Made by a program: the position numbers and the translations under genes. The notes under the pieces are model-generated. The model saw only the letters and a list, made by a program, of their open reading frames with translations, did not search any database and was not told the origin of the DNA. From Heloderma charlesbogerti (lineage: Eukaryota; Chordata; Lepidosauria; Squamata; Helodermatidae), in NCBI GenBank assembly GCA_026122225.1, contig JANEZZ010002197.1, positions 620,001 to 684,000 on the forward strand: DNA of 64,000 nt. The letters run 5' to 3'. Shown in pieces: positions 9,301-18,876 of this stretch (its first letter is position 1; each line of letters starts with the position of its first letter).

Positions 9301-12300
9301 CCTCTAACGGCCCTTCCCATTTTAAGGATCTATGATTCTACCTATCTGCTGGAGAATTTGGCAAACAGATTGTCTTACAACCCCGAGGGATTGGGCAATT
9401 GTTTTCCATGTGTTCCAAGCGGTGTAGTGGTTGGGACTTTTTTTTAGCTGGGGGGGGCAGGGGGGATGCCAATGGAGGGAGAGAATGACATGTTTCTAAA
9501 TCATGAGCAACGTGGGGAGCAATGTGTTGGAGCGAGGGTGGGCTAGAAGGAAACATTCTTCTCCAGGCTCTGACTCAGAACAGGAGAACTTGGTGTTATC
9601 CGAGGAAATGGGATTGGCAGCTGGTTCAGCAGGGACAACGCTGCCCCTTTCCCCGGGCCATTTCCCCCCAAGCTGCCAATACAGCCCTCCCCCCATGTCT
9701 TGGAGTGCTGCTGGAAGCAGCGTGTTTTGGGAGAGGCGCAGGGAGAAAAGCAGCGGGCGGAAGAAGGCTTCGGGGCATGCACGCGCACACGCCTCCCTGC
9801 CACCTCTCTGCTGAAAATTTGCCCCGTCTGACTGCTTTCCTGCTCTAGAAGAGAGAGGTTCTGCTCTCGGTCTGCTCTTTAACTCACTTTAAAGTGAGTT
9901 AAGCAATGATCTCGGAAGCTAAGCAGGGTCAGCCCTGATTAGTACTCAGATGGGAGACCGCCTGGGAATCAGGCTTCCTGCACTAAGCAGGGGGTTGGCC
10001 TCGGTGACCTTGTAGGCCCCTTCCCACCCTATGATTCTATGGGGTCGAGCAAAGGGATGGATGCGCCCGATCTCGCCTGATCTCGGAAGCTAAGCAGGGT
10101 CAGCCCTGGCTAGTGCTTGGATGGGAGACCGCCTGGGAATCAGGCTTCCTGCACTGAGCAGGGGGTTGGACTTGATGGTCTTGTAGGCCCCTTCCAACCT
10201 TATGATTCTATCACGTCGAGCAAAGGGCTGGATGTGCCTGATCTCGCCTGATCTTGGAAGCTAAGCAGGGTCAGCCCTGGTTAGTACATGGATGGGAGAC
10301 CGCCTGGGAATCAGGCTTCCTGCATTGAGCAGGGGGTTGGCCTCGATGGTCTTGTAGGCCCCTTCCAACCCTAGGATTCTGTGAGGTTCTATGAGGAATG
10401 ATCTTCTGTGCCGGAACCGAGCAAAGGCAGACGCAAAAATGTGGGAGGGCAGGCCGTTAATGGGATCATTCCTGATTGCCCCCTGACCTGGCAGTTTACC
10501 CACAAAAGTGGGCCCAAAATCCATGATCAGTAACTGGCGAACGTCATCCTCTTCTTATTCGTTGTGCTGATGTGCTGCCTTCCCTCTAAGGAGATCAGGG
10601 TTCTTCCCCCCCCTCCCCCACGCGCGTTTATCCTCACAACAACCCTGTGAGGTAGGGTAAAGCTGAGAGAGAAAGCGACTGGCCCTAGAGTCAACCAGGT
10701 TGCTTCATGGCTGAGGTGGGGATTTGAACCTGGGTCTCTCCAACCGCACTGTTCACCACGCTGGATCCCCATCCTGTGGGTGCCGCATTGGACTGCACTC
10801 CTTCTCTTAGGACAGCAGCGGGGCCACTCTCACCCACGGAAGCTCTCCAGCCCACGGAGGTCCTTTGCTGAGCCCCGCCCCCCTTTCAGGGGAGAGTAAA
10901 GCCCACCCTTTTTCCTGCCGGAGAGAAAGGCAGCCTTTCTCACATCCAGCCACTGATCGGAGGCGGGAGCAGGGGTTTCCTCTCTCAGCAGTATTATTTA
11001 TTGCATTTATATTCCACCTTCTTTCCTCTTGCAAGGAACCGAAGGCGGCGTCCATATTCCTCCTCCTCTCCATTTTAGCCTCACAACAACAGCCCTGTGA
11101 GGTAGGCTGGGCTGCAAGTCTGTGACTGGCCCAAAGTCACCTGGTGAGCTTCCATGGCCGAGGGGGGACTAGAACCTGGATCACCCGGCTCCCAGTCCAG
11201 CACTCTCACCACCACACCACGCTGGCTCTCGTAGAGAGCAGTAGAGACAGTCAGCCTTTCTGAGAGGGATTTCTCCATGCAGAGAGAGGCACTAGCACCC
11301 ACGCCGTGCCTCTCTCTTTCTGCACGGAGAAATGCCCCAGTGTTGTCATCCATCCCCCGGGAGGTGAGCTGGAAAGCAATCCAGCCCTCAGGAGTTAAAC
11401 AGTTCCCCATCCTTAGGACTAAGAAAGCTGTGCCCTTGTGGAGGCAACTTCAGGGTTCTTGTTGCACCTTTCTTGTGGACCTCACAGTAGATTTATTATA
11501 TTTTTATCCAGTCCCTTCTCAGAGAGGCCCTGGGGAACATGCCTGTCGCTCCGCTCTCTATTTTATCCTTGCCGGAAACCTGTCAAGTAAGTTAGGTTGA
11601 GAGGTTAGGTTCATCTGCCCATACCTATCCCCCCATGTGGAGTGTGGCTGCTGGATCAGGATGGCTGGATCGATCCAGGCAACACTTGGAATCTTTAATA
11701 AATCCTGCCTCAAAAAACCAAGGGGAGCCTAAGAGCACAATTAAGAACAGAAGTCCTGTTGATTCCTAGGCTGTTGAAGTGGTCAGAAAGAGGCACTGCA
11801 CCTTTTCAGAACTGCAGGCTTCTTGAAGGCCCCTGTCCTGGAAAGGCTGGTGGCTTTATTGTCTTCCTCCTGCTCCCCCACCCCAAATTGCAGGTATGCC
11901 ACCATCCTCCTGTCTCCGCCTGCCACGCAGAGTCTGACAACTTCGTTTTCTGGCAAGGTGAGGCTCCAAGGTAAAAGCAAAAGCGTGGCTGGAAGGGGGT
12001 GTTGGGGGGAAAGCGGCCGGACACTCTCCTCGGGAAGCAGATGTGGGGTGCGTGCTTTGCTTCTTAGGTCAAAAAGACCGTTCCACATTGCTGCCGGAAT
12101 CCAGTCCCAGAACCTGTTTGCAACCCCTGCACTCTGCCCTTGAACATAAAAGGAAGTCTGAGCATGTGCAGAGTGCTTTTCTTTTACCACTGAGTAACTA
12201 AAGCAGGGCCCCTGCATATATTACATTAAGGGGCAGGGTTTCGGGGTCAATTTCCAGGTAACTGCAGCGTCTGTTTTGCTTATTTTTGTTTGTTTTAAAA

Positions 12301-12430
12301 GAAATTAGCAACTGCCCGGAATCATCCCTTTGCTGTAGAACCTTCTGCAATACATTAGTTGGCCCACACCACCACCCTTCAACATTTGGTTTACATCTAA
12401 AAGACATGTTGTGACCTCACTGCTTCTCTC

Positions 12431-12469
<39 letters not shown>

Positions 12470-15400
12470 CTCTGTCTGTCTGTCTCTGGATTTTGTTTTG
12501 TTTAGACATGAAGTGGAAAAATAAATTCTGGGGCAAATCCCTGGAGATAATTCCTGTGGGTACCGTGAATGTCCAGCTTCCCAGGTGAGTTGCCAAACCC
12601 ACTTCCTGCCCTTCGGATCCTTGTGGACCCCCTCCTGCCAACCCCAACCCCTGGACCCCCTTCTTTCGCGCTCTCTCAACAACAGGTTCGGGGATCACTA
12701 TGAGTGGAACAAGGTGACTTCCTGCATCCACAACATCCTGAGCGGCCAGCGCTGGATTGAGCATTACGGCGAGGTGCTGATCCGAAACACGAGAGACAGC
12801 ACCTACCATTGCAAGATCACCTTCTGCAAAGTAAGCTTGGACCAGGGCCCACTTTGGCTGGGGTCCTGCCTCACCCCTTGCTCCCTTTTCTGGGCTTGCC
12901 CTACCCTCTTTACACACACACACACACACACCCTTTGCTCTGAACCCCCCGCCTGGAACCTGGGTTTGAACCTAGGAAGCTGCCCTAGACCATTGGTCCA
13001 TCTAGCTCAGTCCTGACTGCTCCAGGGGTGCAGGACCTTGGGCCCAAGGGCCAAACCTGGCCCTCCTGGGGTCCCAATCCAGCCCTCCGGGGTTTCCCAG
13101 ATGGCCACACCCCTTTCCCCTGGCCCCAGCCCCGTTCCCCCTAACCACTGATTGATTGGAGCTTTCCCACAATTTGTGCAGTTTTCCCCCAATCTCAAAG
13201 GTGGAAATGCCTCCCAGAAGGCTCAGTCACTGGCAGCAAGCGCTTCAAGCTAAAGTACGTTAATATTTTTGGCCCTGCCTCCTTTGGGCTCTAGCCCCGC
13301 CCACCACTGGAGCGCGGCCCCTGAGAGCTTCTCAAAATGGAATCTGGGCCTCGGGCTGAGAGAGGTTCTGCACCCCTGGTCCACTCTGGCAGTGGCTCTC
13401 TAGGGTTTCAAACGGGGGACTTTCTCAGCCCGATCTGGAAATGCCGGGCACTGAATCGTGTGCTCTACCGCTGACCTATGGCGACTCTTCTCTGTTCTTG
13501 AGCCACCCTCTGGGGCTCTTCCCTTTCCTGGCACACCCTGTCACACACCCTTTCCTGGCACACCCTTTCCTGCTGTGCTTTGTTGCCCTGGTTTGTGTTG
13601 CCTGAATTCTTTCCCTTGGACTTCCTCATCACTGTTCCTTGCCCCTGCCCCACAGGGCCTTCATTCCATGCTCTGCTGTCCTCACGCCATCCGTTTTGAG
13701 CCTTTCCTTTTCACCACCGCCCTGTGCCTTCTCCTGCAGATTTTTCGCCATGTGTATCTCTTGTGAAGGTTAACCACCCTGAAATCCACCAGCCTGGATC
13801 CCTTTTTTCTGTTAGGCTAAACACCTGATCCTGAAATTGATTCCCTCCCTATTGCCCCCAGATTTCTCCCTGTCCTCCCACCCTTTCGGTCTTTTTTTCT
13901 CCCCCTTTCCACCCCCCCCAGCCATATTTTTTTCCGCCTCTACCTGCATCCCCCCGCCTCGATTCTACAATGCTGTCCTCCCTGTCCTAACCCCCCTCCC
14001 CTCTCTGGCAGGCGCGGTACTGGGGTTCCGGGGTCAACGAGGTGCAGGGCGCCATTCTCAGCCATAGCGGCAAGGTTATCCACCGGCTCTTCGGGAAGTG
14101 GCACGATGGGTTGTATCGTGGTGTGGCCCCCGTCGGCAAGTGCATCTGGAGGCCCAGTAAGGAACCGATTGCGCTGAGGAGTGGGCAGTGGGGAAACTGC
14201 AGCCGCCTGTCCTCCTGTAGGGGACTGGTGAGGCCTCACGCCACAATGGTTGGAACTCTTCTAAAATTCTAAGGATCTGTGATACTTTACTTGTTACTTT
14301 ACTTTTACTTCATGTTCACTTTCATTTCACTTTCATTTCACTTTCCCTTTTAGTTTACTTTCACTTTCCTTTCACATGATCAAGATTAGATGCCTCATAA
14401 AACAGATTATCTAGGTGTCATGCAAATTGTAAAATCAAATAAAACATACCACAATGGAATGCAACACGTAAACCTTTTTTTTTTTTTAAAGCTCCCTAAG
14501 GCCCAGCACAAAAAGCACAATTACCAGTACAATAGTGAAAATACAACTCATGGGAGTTGCGTTTTCTGATACTTTTTTTTTTTTGGTTGTAATTTTAAAC
14601 CAAATATCAAGTTTCTAGCTGTCATTGTGGAACCTTGAAAGTACATATAAGTTTTGTTTCTAAAGGTTTGGAAGCCACCAGAAATCGTGTGGGTCAGGGC
14701 ACCGGTGGTGAAGGCTGTTTGTTGGCCTCTCCTTCACTGGAGGTCTTTCAGGGAGGCCAGGGAGCCATCTGTCAGGGATGCTGTATTTGCATCCTGCATT
14801 GTAGGTCCTTCATGGAGCAACGGCTTGGACTAGACAATCCCCAGTACCCCTTCCAACTCTAAAATCATAGGATAAGACCCTTTAGGTGGTAGATTTGGGG
14901 TACTATTAAGGGTAACAGTCTGATCTGATGCATGGGGCACAAACCGCTAGGATGTTTTCCTGTACAAGCCCTCTTGAAGTGAAGGAAAGTTCTGCAAGAG
15001 CCCCCACCATCCCATGGATGGTGTAACCTCTGCCTACAAGAATCCTTATCTTGTCTAATACTCTTCCACACATTTGAATCTGTCTGTCCACTTTCTCCTA
15101 AACCACTTTGTTATCATGGGTGGAAAAGATATCATGGGAAAATGGGAAAGTGAGGAAGGTAACAGGCAGTGTTTGGGAAATCTGTGACCTTTCATCTGAG
15201 AGAGAGCTCCCACTTCCCTCAATGCCCTGATCCCCGGGGAGACTTGCAGTGCCTTTCTCTGCTTTGGGGAGGCATCACAGCTTTTGTAACACCAGCAGAC
15301 ATTGTTCTGATCCCCACCCTCATCTCAGACTTATATGCATGTCTAACAACCAACATTCCCCATGTTGAGGAAAGGGGAAAGACTGCCTTGTTTAACACGC

Positions 15401-17883
15401 TTAGAAGTAAAGGCTCAAGGATGAATGTGAGCAACAGGCAAGCAACAAACCAGCACAAGCTTTTGCCTGGAAACACCACTGAGTGATAGTGCATGATTTG
15501 GGGAACTGGGGATACATCATCCAAGGCTTGGGGCAAGCAGAAAATAAAAGTAGATTCTGCTCAACGGATTTTAAGCTACAAGTCTTGCAAAGTCTTGACC
15601 AAAGAATAGGGCATTTGTTCCTGCAGGGACCACCCTTCTTTCATTTAGCAGGCCTTTGTAACATTAGCAGCCATTATTGCAATCTCCACACTCATCTCAG
15701 CCCTATTTGCATGACGAGCAACCAACACAACTCACCATCCTTGGGATGACTCTGAGGGAGTTGGGTAGGACTGACCCCATCCTTTCCCCTCCATTGTTGT
15801 TAGGTTCTCAGGGGGAGTGGGATGCAATGTGATGGATACCTGATGATCTGACACATGTGTGTCTGTGTCCCCCTCTTCCAGACCCCATGCCTCGGGATTA
15901 TGAGAAGAACTATGGTTTCACTCAGTTCGCCTTGGAGCTCAATGAGTTGACGCCGGAGCTCAAGCGCCTCCTGCCCTCCACAGACACACGGCTGAGACCT
16001 GACCAACGGTGAGGCCAGGGAAGCACCTGGAGCATCTTTCCCTGTATTTATTTATTGAATTAATTAATTTAAAACATTTCTTGGCTGCCGTTCAGGGCAG
16101 AATCCCTCCCAAGGCAGCTTACAGCAATAAAATACATAAAAACAGTTAACATATTAAAAGCAATAAAAACATAAACACTATAAAATAGCAATAAAAAAAC
16201 AATAAAAGCCGACAATAAAACCAGCAACAACGACAATGGCAATATCAGCAACAACAGCAGTCATTTTATTTTATTTTAATTTTTTTCATCCCACCTTTCT
16301 GCCAATTTAAGGTGCTCAAGGAAGCTTATAATCTAACAGCTACGTTGTCCACAATCACCACTATAAAATGGATAAACAAAGGGTACAAAACTAACCAAGC
16401 TTTAGAAACCGCAGTCCAAGAGGATAAAAAAACACAGTCCAAGTGGATGAAAAACGCAGTCCAAGCATAAAAACTTGAGGATCAAAAGCTTCCTTGCATA
16501 TCCACCAAAGCCCCATTAATACACACACAGTAGCGTGAGTGTAGTTTTGATGTGCATGGAAAGCTAACTCATTGAGTGTGATGCCTCCCCGCTTCCCCCA
16601 ATGTATCCAGGTACCTAGAAGAAGGAAACGTGCAGTCCGCAGAGTCCCAGAAACGCCGGATCGAACAGTTGCAGCGAGACCGGCGCCGGGTGATGGAGGA
16701 TAACAACATTCTCCATCAGACACGCTTCTTCAGGTATTTCCTCCCCTAATTTCTATTGCTCTTTGCTGGCTACACATGTAATGCCCCTAGTACCATCCTT
16801 CCCTACTTTCTGTCCGTATCATTCTTTCTCCAAGGAGACAGTGAGGTCTAGCGGTTAGAATGTTGGACTCGGAAGACATGAGTTCAAATCCTCATTCAGC
16901 CATGAAGCTCACTGGATGACTTTGGGCCAGTCATTGCCTCTCAACCTAACCTACCTCACAGGGTTATCATGAACATACACCCTGAGCTCCTTGGAAGAAG
17001 CGGCAGGGGGTGGGGGATATAAATATAATAAATACATGATACCATCTAAGAAGGTTCCCTTGGATATCTGGGCCTAATTGCTGGGGCATTTTTTTTAAAG
17101 GTTCTAGTCCTTATGGCTGCTAAGATATACTTGAAAAGCAGTCCTTACTGAGATCTCAAAAGCTAGAGGGGGTAGCTAAGCAGAATTTCTTGTTGCCAGG
17201 ACACAGGACTCCAGTGATCTGGAACGTCCTTGCCATTTATAGAATCAGAATAGATTATGCAAAATAAGAAAATACAGGCAAACTTCCTTGATTTGCACAG
17301 TGAATATACAGGCTGCAGAATCCTTGGCATGTGATTTTGATTTTTTTAAGCATTTATTTTATTCATTACATTTATATCCTGCCTTTTTTCCTCCCTAAGG
17401 AACCCAAGGCAGTGTACATTCTCCTCCTTTCCATTTTATCCTCACAACAACCCTGCGAGATAGGTTGGCTGAGAGTCCGTGACTGGCCCAAAGTCACCCA
17501 GTGAGCTTCCATGGCCAAGTGGGGACTAGAACCCGGATCTCCCAGCTCCCAGTCCAACACTCTAGCCACTACACCATACTGGCTCTCGACACATTGCCTA
17601 TACATATTGCAGGTTGCAGCTTCTTCTATTTTCCTGGTTCTGGAGAATGTATCAAAATCTCTCAGCTTCTTCTTTTAAACATAAGCTGGTTTAAAATTCC
17701 TGTTTAAAATGATGCTTCTCTTGCCAAGCCATTACCCAGGCTCCTAATAGGTTCCTTTCCTTTTTTTCTGGCAGGCGGCTGGTGGATGCCAACGGCAAGG
17801 AATCATGGGTAAGCAACAGCACCTACTGGAAGCTGAGGACGGAACCGGGCTTCAGCAATATGGACAGCGCCGTCCTGTGGTAG
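3267..17883 (+). CDS. OSBPL7: OSBPL7 (oxysterol-binding protein-related protein 7), C-terminal half, 10 exons
   Basis: Ten GT-AG exons join in one frame: 3267-3360, 5023-5336, 8729-8866, 11894-11957, 12506-12584, 12686-12830, 14012-14156, 15882-16008, 16611-16733 and 17775-17883. Every splice phase was checked. They give 1335 coding bases (445 residues) plus TAG. The protein carries the whole ORD lipid-transfer domain: [14 protein letters not shown], the NEPLN lid region, [27 protein letters not shown], and the K-x3-E-x3-R phosphoinositide-binding pattern in the basic [10 protein letters not shown] helix. It ends AVLW-stop, as in the ORP3/6/7 subfamily. Family knowledge: ORPs exchange sterol or other lipids for PI4P at ER contact sites. 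ORP7 is preferred over ORP3 or ORP6 because of [22 protein letters not shown] matches and because TBX21 is the convergent neighbour. The PH domain and N-terminus lie upstream of the window. One oddity is a Ser-to-Cys change in the family signature. Confidence 0.93.
3754..4447. mobile_element. hAT-like MITE with internal pyrimidine minisatellite
   Basis: The element starts CAGGGGTCCCCAACC and ends GGTTGGGAACCCCTG, near-perfect terminal inverted repeats of hAT type. It is flanked by 8-bp duplications ctttaaag (3746-3753) and ctttagag (4448-4455). The interior, 3850-4280, is a C/T-rich strand dominated by a repeated block of about 145 bases beginning tctagccttgctctttctc. A shorter relative lies at 30032-30348. 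Confidence 0.8.
4515..4644. mobile_element. palindromic MITE (gggagttgtagtcca family)
   Basis: The ends are tgggggtagggaaccc and ggttccccacccctg. The middle carries the inverted pair ttggactcccagcagtccca and gatgggagttgtagtccaa. It is one of at least six copies in the window. Confidence 0.65.
5023..5336 (+). CDS. OSBPL7: OSBPL7 exon, start of the ORD
   Basis: The exon is 314 bases, with acceptor cccgacag and donor AGACTG/gtacct, and ends in phase 0. Its first part, to about residue 38, is a proline/glycine-rich linker. RRNCLPAS then leads into [14 protein letters not shown], the [13 protein letters not shown] region and LCEELEYS. This is the conserved N-terminal lid and first helices of the ORP lipid-binding domain. 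It ends at CERL, which continues as LYMAAF in the next exon. Confidence 0.93.
5581..5699. mobile_element. palindromic MITE (gggagttgtagtcca family)
   Basis: The inverted pair ggactacaactcccatc and gatgggagttgcactcc folds into a hairpin of about 110 bases. It lies in the intron directly after OSBPL7 exon 5023-5336. Confidence 0.6.
6423..7263 (+). mobile_element. L2-like LINE 3' fragment inserted in the foldback element
   Basis: The + strand reads an ORF2 C-terminus ([20 protein letters not shown]) at 6558-6690, then a 3' UTR and a (TAAA)n tail ending at 7263. It is flanked by the duplication tggagacagtct. It is itself split by the SINE at 6885-7227. Confidence 0.7.
6885..7227 (+). repeat. Sauria-type tRNA SINE (BovB-like 3' end)
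   Basis: The 5' part is tRNA-like (ggcttagtggttgagatgct, then ggtcagcagttcgagacc as the B box). The middle has cagttcgaaagcaag and gtagataaataggtaccg. The 3' end (gagtcagacacgactgg) resembles the 3' end of the BovB LINE seen elsewhere in the window. A perfect 11-bp target duplication, cagctgtttta, flanks it at 6874-6884 and 7228-7238. The family is known from squamate genomes and is thought to be mobilised by BovB. Confidence 0.88.
7745..7980 (+). mobile_element. CR1-like LINE 3' terminal fragment
   Basis: It contains ggtggctgctagtcatgatgg and the typical ending gggctagatgggcctgtggt followed by ctgatccagc. The same terminus is seen on the longer CR1-like copy at 22795-23800. Confidence 0.6.
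8196..8328. mobile_element. Harbinger-like palindromic MITE (gcaatcctatgcat family)
   Basis: The termini ggctgcaatccc and ggattgcagcc are inverted repeats flanked by tta (8193-8195) and taa (8329-8331), a 3-bp TWA-type target site. The whole 133 bases folds as a hairpin around agccagcatagctggct. Confidence 0.7.
8279..8402 (+). repeat. 62-bp tandem duplication
   Basis: Two adjacent copies of a 62-base unit cover the right arm of the Harbinger-like MITE (8279-8340 and 8341-8402). The first 59 bases of each are identical. This looks like a recent local duplication. Confidence 0.85.
8463..8600. mobile_element. hAT-like MITE fragment (CAGGGGTGCAGAACC family)
   Basis: The segment cagggatgcagaatttcagg, then gggcccaaatccagc and cggccctctagggttctcc, matches the left half of the family. 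It is truncated before the next OSBPL7 exon. Confidence 0.45.
8729..8866 (+). CDS. OSBPL7: OSBPL7 exon with [12 protein letters not shown] motif
   Basis: The exon is 138 bases (46 codons, phase 0 at both ends), with acceptor tctcccgcag and donor GAACAG/gtaacg. It reads [19 protein letters not shown], then [13 protein letters not shown], then FRFVSEQ. The Lys and Asn of KPFN correspond to the PI4P-contacting positions known from yeast Osh4. The terminal EQ is the first half of the family signature, which is completed in the next exon. Confidence 0.95.
9105..9194. mobile_element. half copy of the CAGTGGAGGCTGGTGG hAT-like MITE
   Basis: It contains gctcctttagagttctg and gaaacccgg and ends gccaccagcctccactg. 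Only the right half of the palindrome seen at 61853-62002 is retained. Confidence 0.6.
9901..10395 (+). repeat. 5S rRNA-derived SINE, three tandem units
   Basis: Three head-to-tail units repeat at a spacing of about 171 bases (tgggagaccg at 9951 and 10122, then tgggagac at 10293). Each contains a 5S rRNA internal-promoter segment (gatctcggaagctaagcagg, then gatgggagaccgcctgggaa) fused to a tail, agcagggggttggactcgat, ending in atgattctat. The tail resembles CR1 3' ends. The first unit lacks the leading gcgcccgatctcgcctgatc part. These are retroposon-derived copies, not functional 5S genes. Confidence 0.8.
10562..10764 (-). repeat. tRNA-related SINE, diverged
   Basis: The - strand shows tttgaacc (B-box end) and the block ctcacagggttgttgtgagg, but its 3' portion is replaced by a C-rich run (10602-10619). 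It is the same family as the copy at 2206-2453. Confidence 0.65.
10991..11226 (-). repeat. tRNA-related SINE
   Basis: A well-preserved - strand copy running from cgagagccagcgtggtgtgg through tgactttgggccagtcac to a ggtggaatataaatgc tail. Confidence 0.75.
11894..11957 (+). CDS. OSBPL7: OSBPL7 exon with the HHPP signature
   Basis: The exon is 64 bases, with acceptor aaattgcag and donor GGCAAG/gtgagg. It encodes [20 protein letters not shown]. Together with the EQ from the preceding exon this gives EQVCHHPP, where the family normally has EQVSHHPP. The His-His pair, which binds the PI4P head group in solved ORP structures, is intact. The codon at the variable position is TGC rather than AGC. Confidence 0.92.
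12424..12486. repeat. (TC)n microsatellite
   Basis: An interrupted CT dinucleotide run of about 60 bases, 20 bases before the OSBPL7 acceptor at 12506. It may blend with the polypyrimidine tract. Confidence 0.9.
12506..12584 (+). CDS. OSBPL7: OSBPL7 exon ([10 protein letters not shown] segment)
   Basis: The exon is 79 bases, with acceptor ttgtttag and donor CCCAG/gtgagt. It encodes [19 protein letters not shown] and NVQLP, the conserved beta-strand segment of the ORD. It enters with two bases of a split Asp codon and leaves with two bases of a split Arg codon. A (TC)n microsatellite lies just upstream in the intron, at 12424-12486. Confidence 0.94.
12686..12830 (+). CDS. OSBPL7: OSBPL7 exon ([11 protein letters not shown] segment)
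   Basis: The exon is 145 bases, with acceptor tcaacaacag and donor TGCAAA/gtaagc. It encodes [18 protein letters not shown], then [17 protein letters not shown] and HCKITFCK. This is the central beta-barrel of the ORD and matches the ORP3/6/7 subfamily closely. The intron before it is only 101 bases, the shortest in the visible gene. Confidence 0.95.
12963..13483 (-). repeat. tRNA-derived SINE interrupted by a MITE
   Basis: The left piece (12963-13022) has gaccattggtccatctagct. The right piece (13379-13483) has tggcagtggctctctagggt, ending in tgctctaccgctgacctatg, the complement of a tRNA 5' region. The two are contiguous parts of one SINE, opened by the MITE at 13023-13378. Confidence 0.6.
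13023..13378. mobile_element. hAT-like MITE (CAGGGGTGCAGAACC family), complete
   Basis: The ends CAGGGGTGCAGGACC and GAGGTTCTGCACCCCTG are inverted repeats over about 17 bases. The interior matches the copy at 38166-38514 (ggagcgcggcccctgag, ctggccctcctgggg). Confidence 0.75.
14012..14156 (+). CDS. OSBPL7: OSBPL7 exon (LFGKWH segment)
   Basis: The exon is 145 bases, with acceptor cctctctggcag and donor GGCCCA/gtaagg. It encodes [32 protein letters not shown] and CIWRP. The LFGKWH block is conserved across ORPs. The exon leaves one base of a split Asn codon for the next exon. Confidence 0.95.
15882..16008 (+). CDS. OSBPL7: OSBPL7 exon ([11 protein letters not shown] segment)
   Basis: The exon is 127 bases, with acceptor cctcttccag and donor CAACG/gtgagg. 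It encodes [34 protein letters not shown] and TRLRPDQR. The [17 protein letters not shown] string is closer to ORP7 than to ORP3 or ORP6, and it is one of the two reasons for the subtype call. Confidence 0.95.
16050..16260 (-). mobile_element. LINE 3' UTR fragment (gcagaatccctcccaaggca family)
   Basis: The A-rich stretch after ttggctgccgttcagggcag is the same 3' tail as at 36177-36365. It is non-coding and probably belongs to an L2/CR1-like element. Confidence 0.5.
16611..16733 (+). CDS. OSBPL7: OSBPL7 exon with the K-x3-E-x3-R helix
   Basis: The exon is 123 bases, with acceptor tgtatccag and donor CTTCAG/gtattt. It encodes [20 protein letters not shown] followed by [20 protein letters not shown]. 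This basic amphipathic helix carries the Lys, Glu and Arg, spaced by four, that contact PI4P in yeast Osh4, and it caps the ORD. Confidence 0.95.
16838..17036 (+). repeat. tRNA-related SINE
   Basis: The A box region is ggtctagcggttagaatg, the B box gagttcaaatcc, and then come gggccagtcat and a gatataaatataataaat tail. It is diverged from the consensus. Confidence 0.7.
17352..17588 (-). repeat. tRNA-related SINE
   Basis: A - strand copy with all family blocks, ending at an AT-rich tail near 17352. It lies in the last OSBPL7 intron. Confidence 0.75.
17775..17883 (+). CDS. OSBPL7: OSBPL7 terminal coding exon
   Basis: The acceptor is ttttctggcag. Thirty-five codons precede a TAG at 17881-17883. 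The peptide contains [20 protein letters not shown] and ends SAVLW, the usual terminus of this ORP subfamily. The 3' UTR follows directly. Confidence 0.95.
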
Positions 17884-18870
17884 CTCCCAGCTGCTCCAGG
17901 AGCAGCTGTTCCCTTCTCCCGAAGTGGGGGAGCAGAAGATAAGGGCTCCCTGCTGCATAAGCACAAGATGATCAAGGCATGAAATCCTGGAATACCAGCA
18001 CCTCATGAAGAGGAGTGTGCGGGGAGGGACACACTCACAGGACAGGACACTCCCCTAGGTGTCATGCACTCCCAAAGCAACCCTCCCCACGTGCACACTT
18101 GAGAAAGGCGCCCGTGGTCCATCTCGCATTCTCGCACTGCTGCCTGCTGGTTAGGCAGACTTTGGTGGGAGCTTGGACTGTTGCTGACAGGAAGCACTTT
18201 AGCGTTGCCTGGATCAGAGTGGTCCAGGGCGGAAGCGATGGGGCAAACAAGACTTACTGCCCCGAAGTCGCTTGAAAAAATGGGAGACGCTCTACTTTCA
18301 ACGCCTGCCTTTTGCTCAAAGAACAGCAGCAAATCTACACTCCAGCAAAGAACAGCACAGGGGCACTGGAGTGGTTGTTTGCACAGAGGAGCCTGGATAC
18401 GGACATTTGGGGTCCTTCTGACTACCTGGTAGTGCCCTTCTGGGGTGTTTGCTCACTCACCCTCCTTTCTTTTCTGTTTTTGAACTGCTTTCCTTTCAAG
18501 GGAGTTGAACTCTCTCTCAAGCATCTCCAGCTGGTTGTTGTTATGAGGTACAGCCTGGCCCAGGTTATAAAATCCCCTCTCTGGGAGCAGATTGGATGTG
18601 GAGGTAACCCTCTGAGCGGACTCTTTTCTCTCCTCCTACTGCAGCTATAGCACTTCAACCTTGGTTTGGCCAACGGGCCCTCCACGCCAGGAATGCCTGA
18701 CAAAGCCAGGAGCACCTTCCGGGAGCACTCCTTGACCCCCGGCCCATTTTAAGGGCCGCTAGTGTTGAACCAGGATTGTGTGGGTGTTTTCCCATCTTGT
18801 CTCCAGTACGTCCTTCTTTCCCCATATGTCCCTCCTCCCCACCATGTTTCCTTTGGGATTCGAAGCAATA

Positions 18871-18876
18871 ATTAAA
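18871..18876 (+). terminator. proximal OSBPL7 poly(A) signal ATTAAA
   Basis: An ATTAAA hexamer sits 988 bases after the stop, in otherwise unique sequence, followed by a short G/T-containing stretch (attgttggc). It is the most common variant signal and a plausible proximal end. Confidence 0.45.

Noticed and set aside
9901..10395. Functional 5S rRNA gene cluster
   Set aside because: Each unit carries only the internal part of 5S fused to a CR1-like tail. The 5S 3' end is absent and the first unit is truncated.
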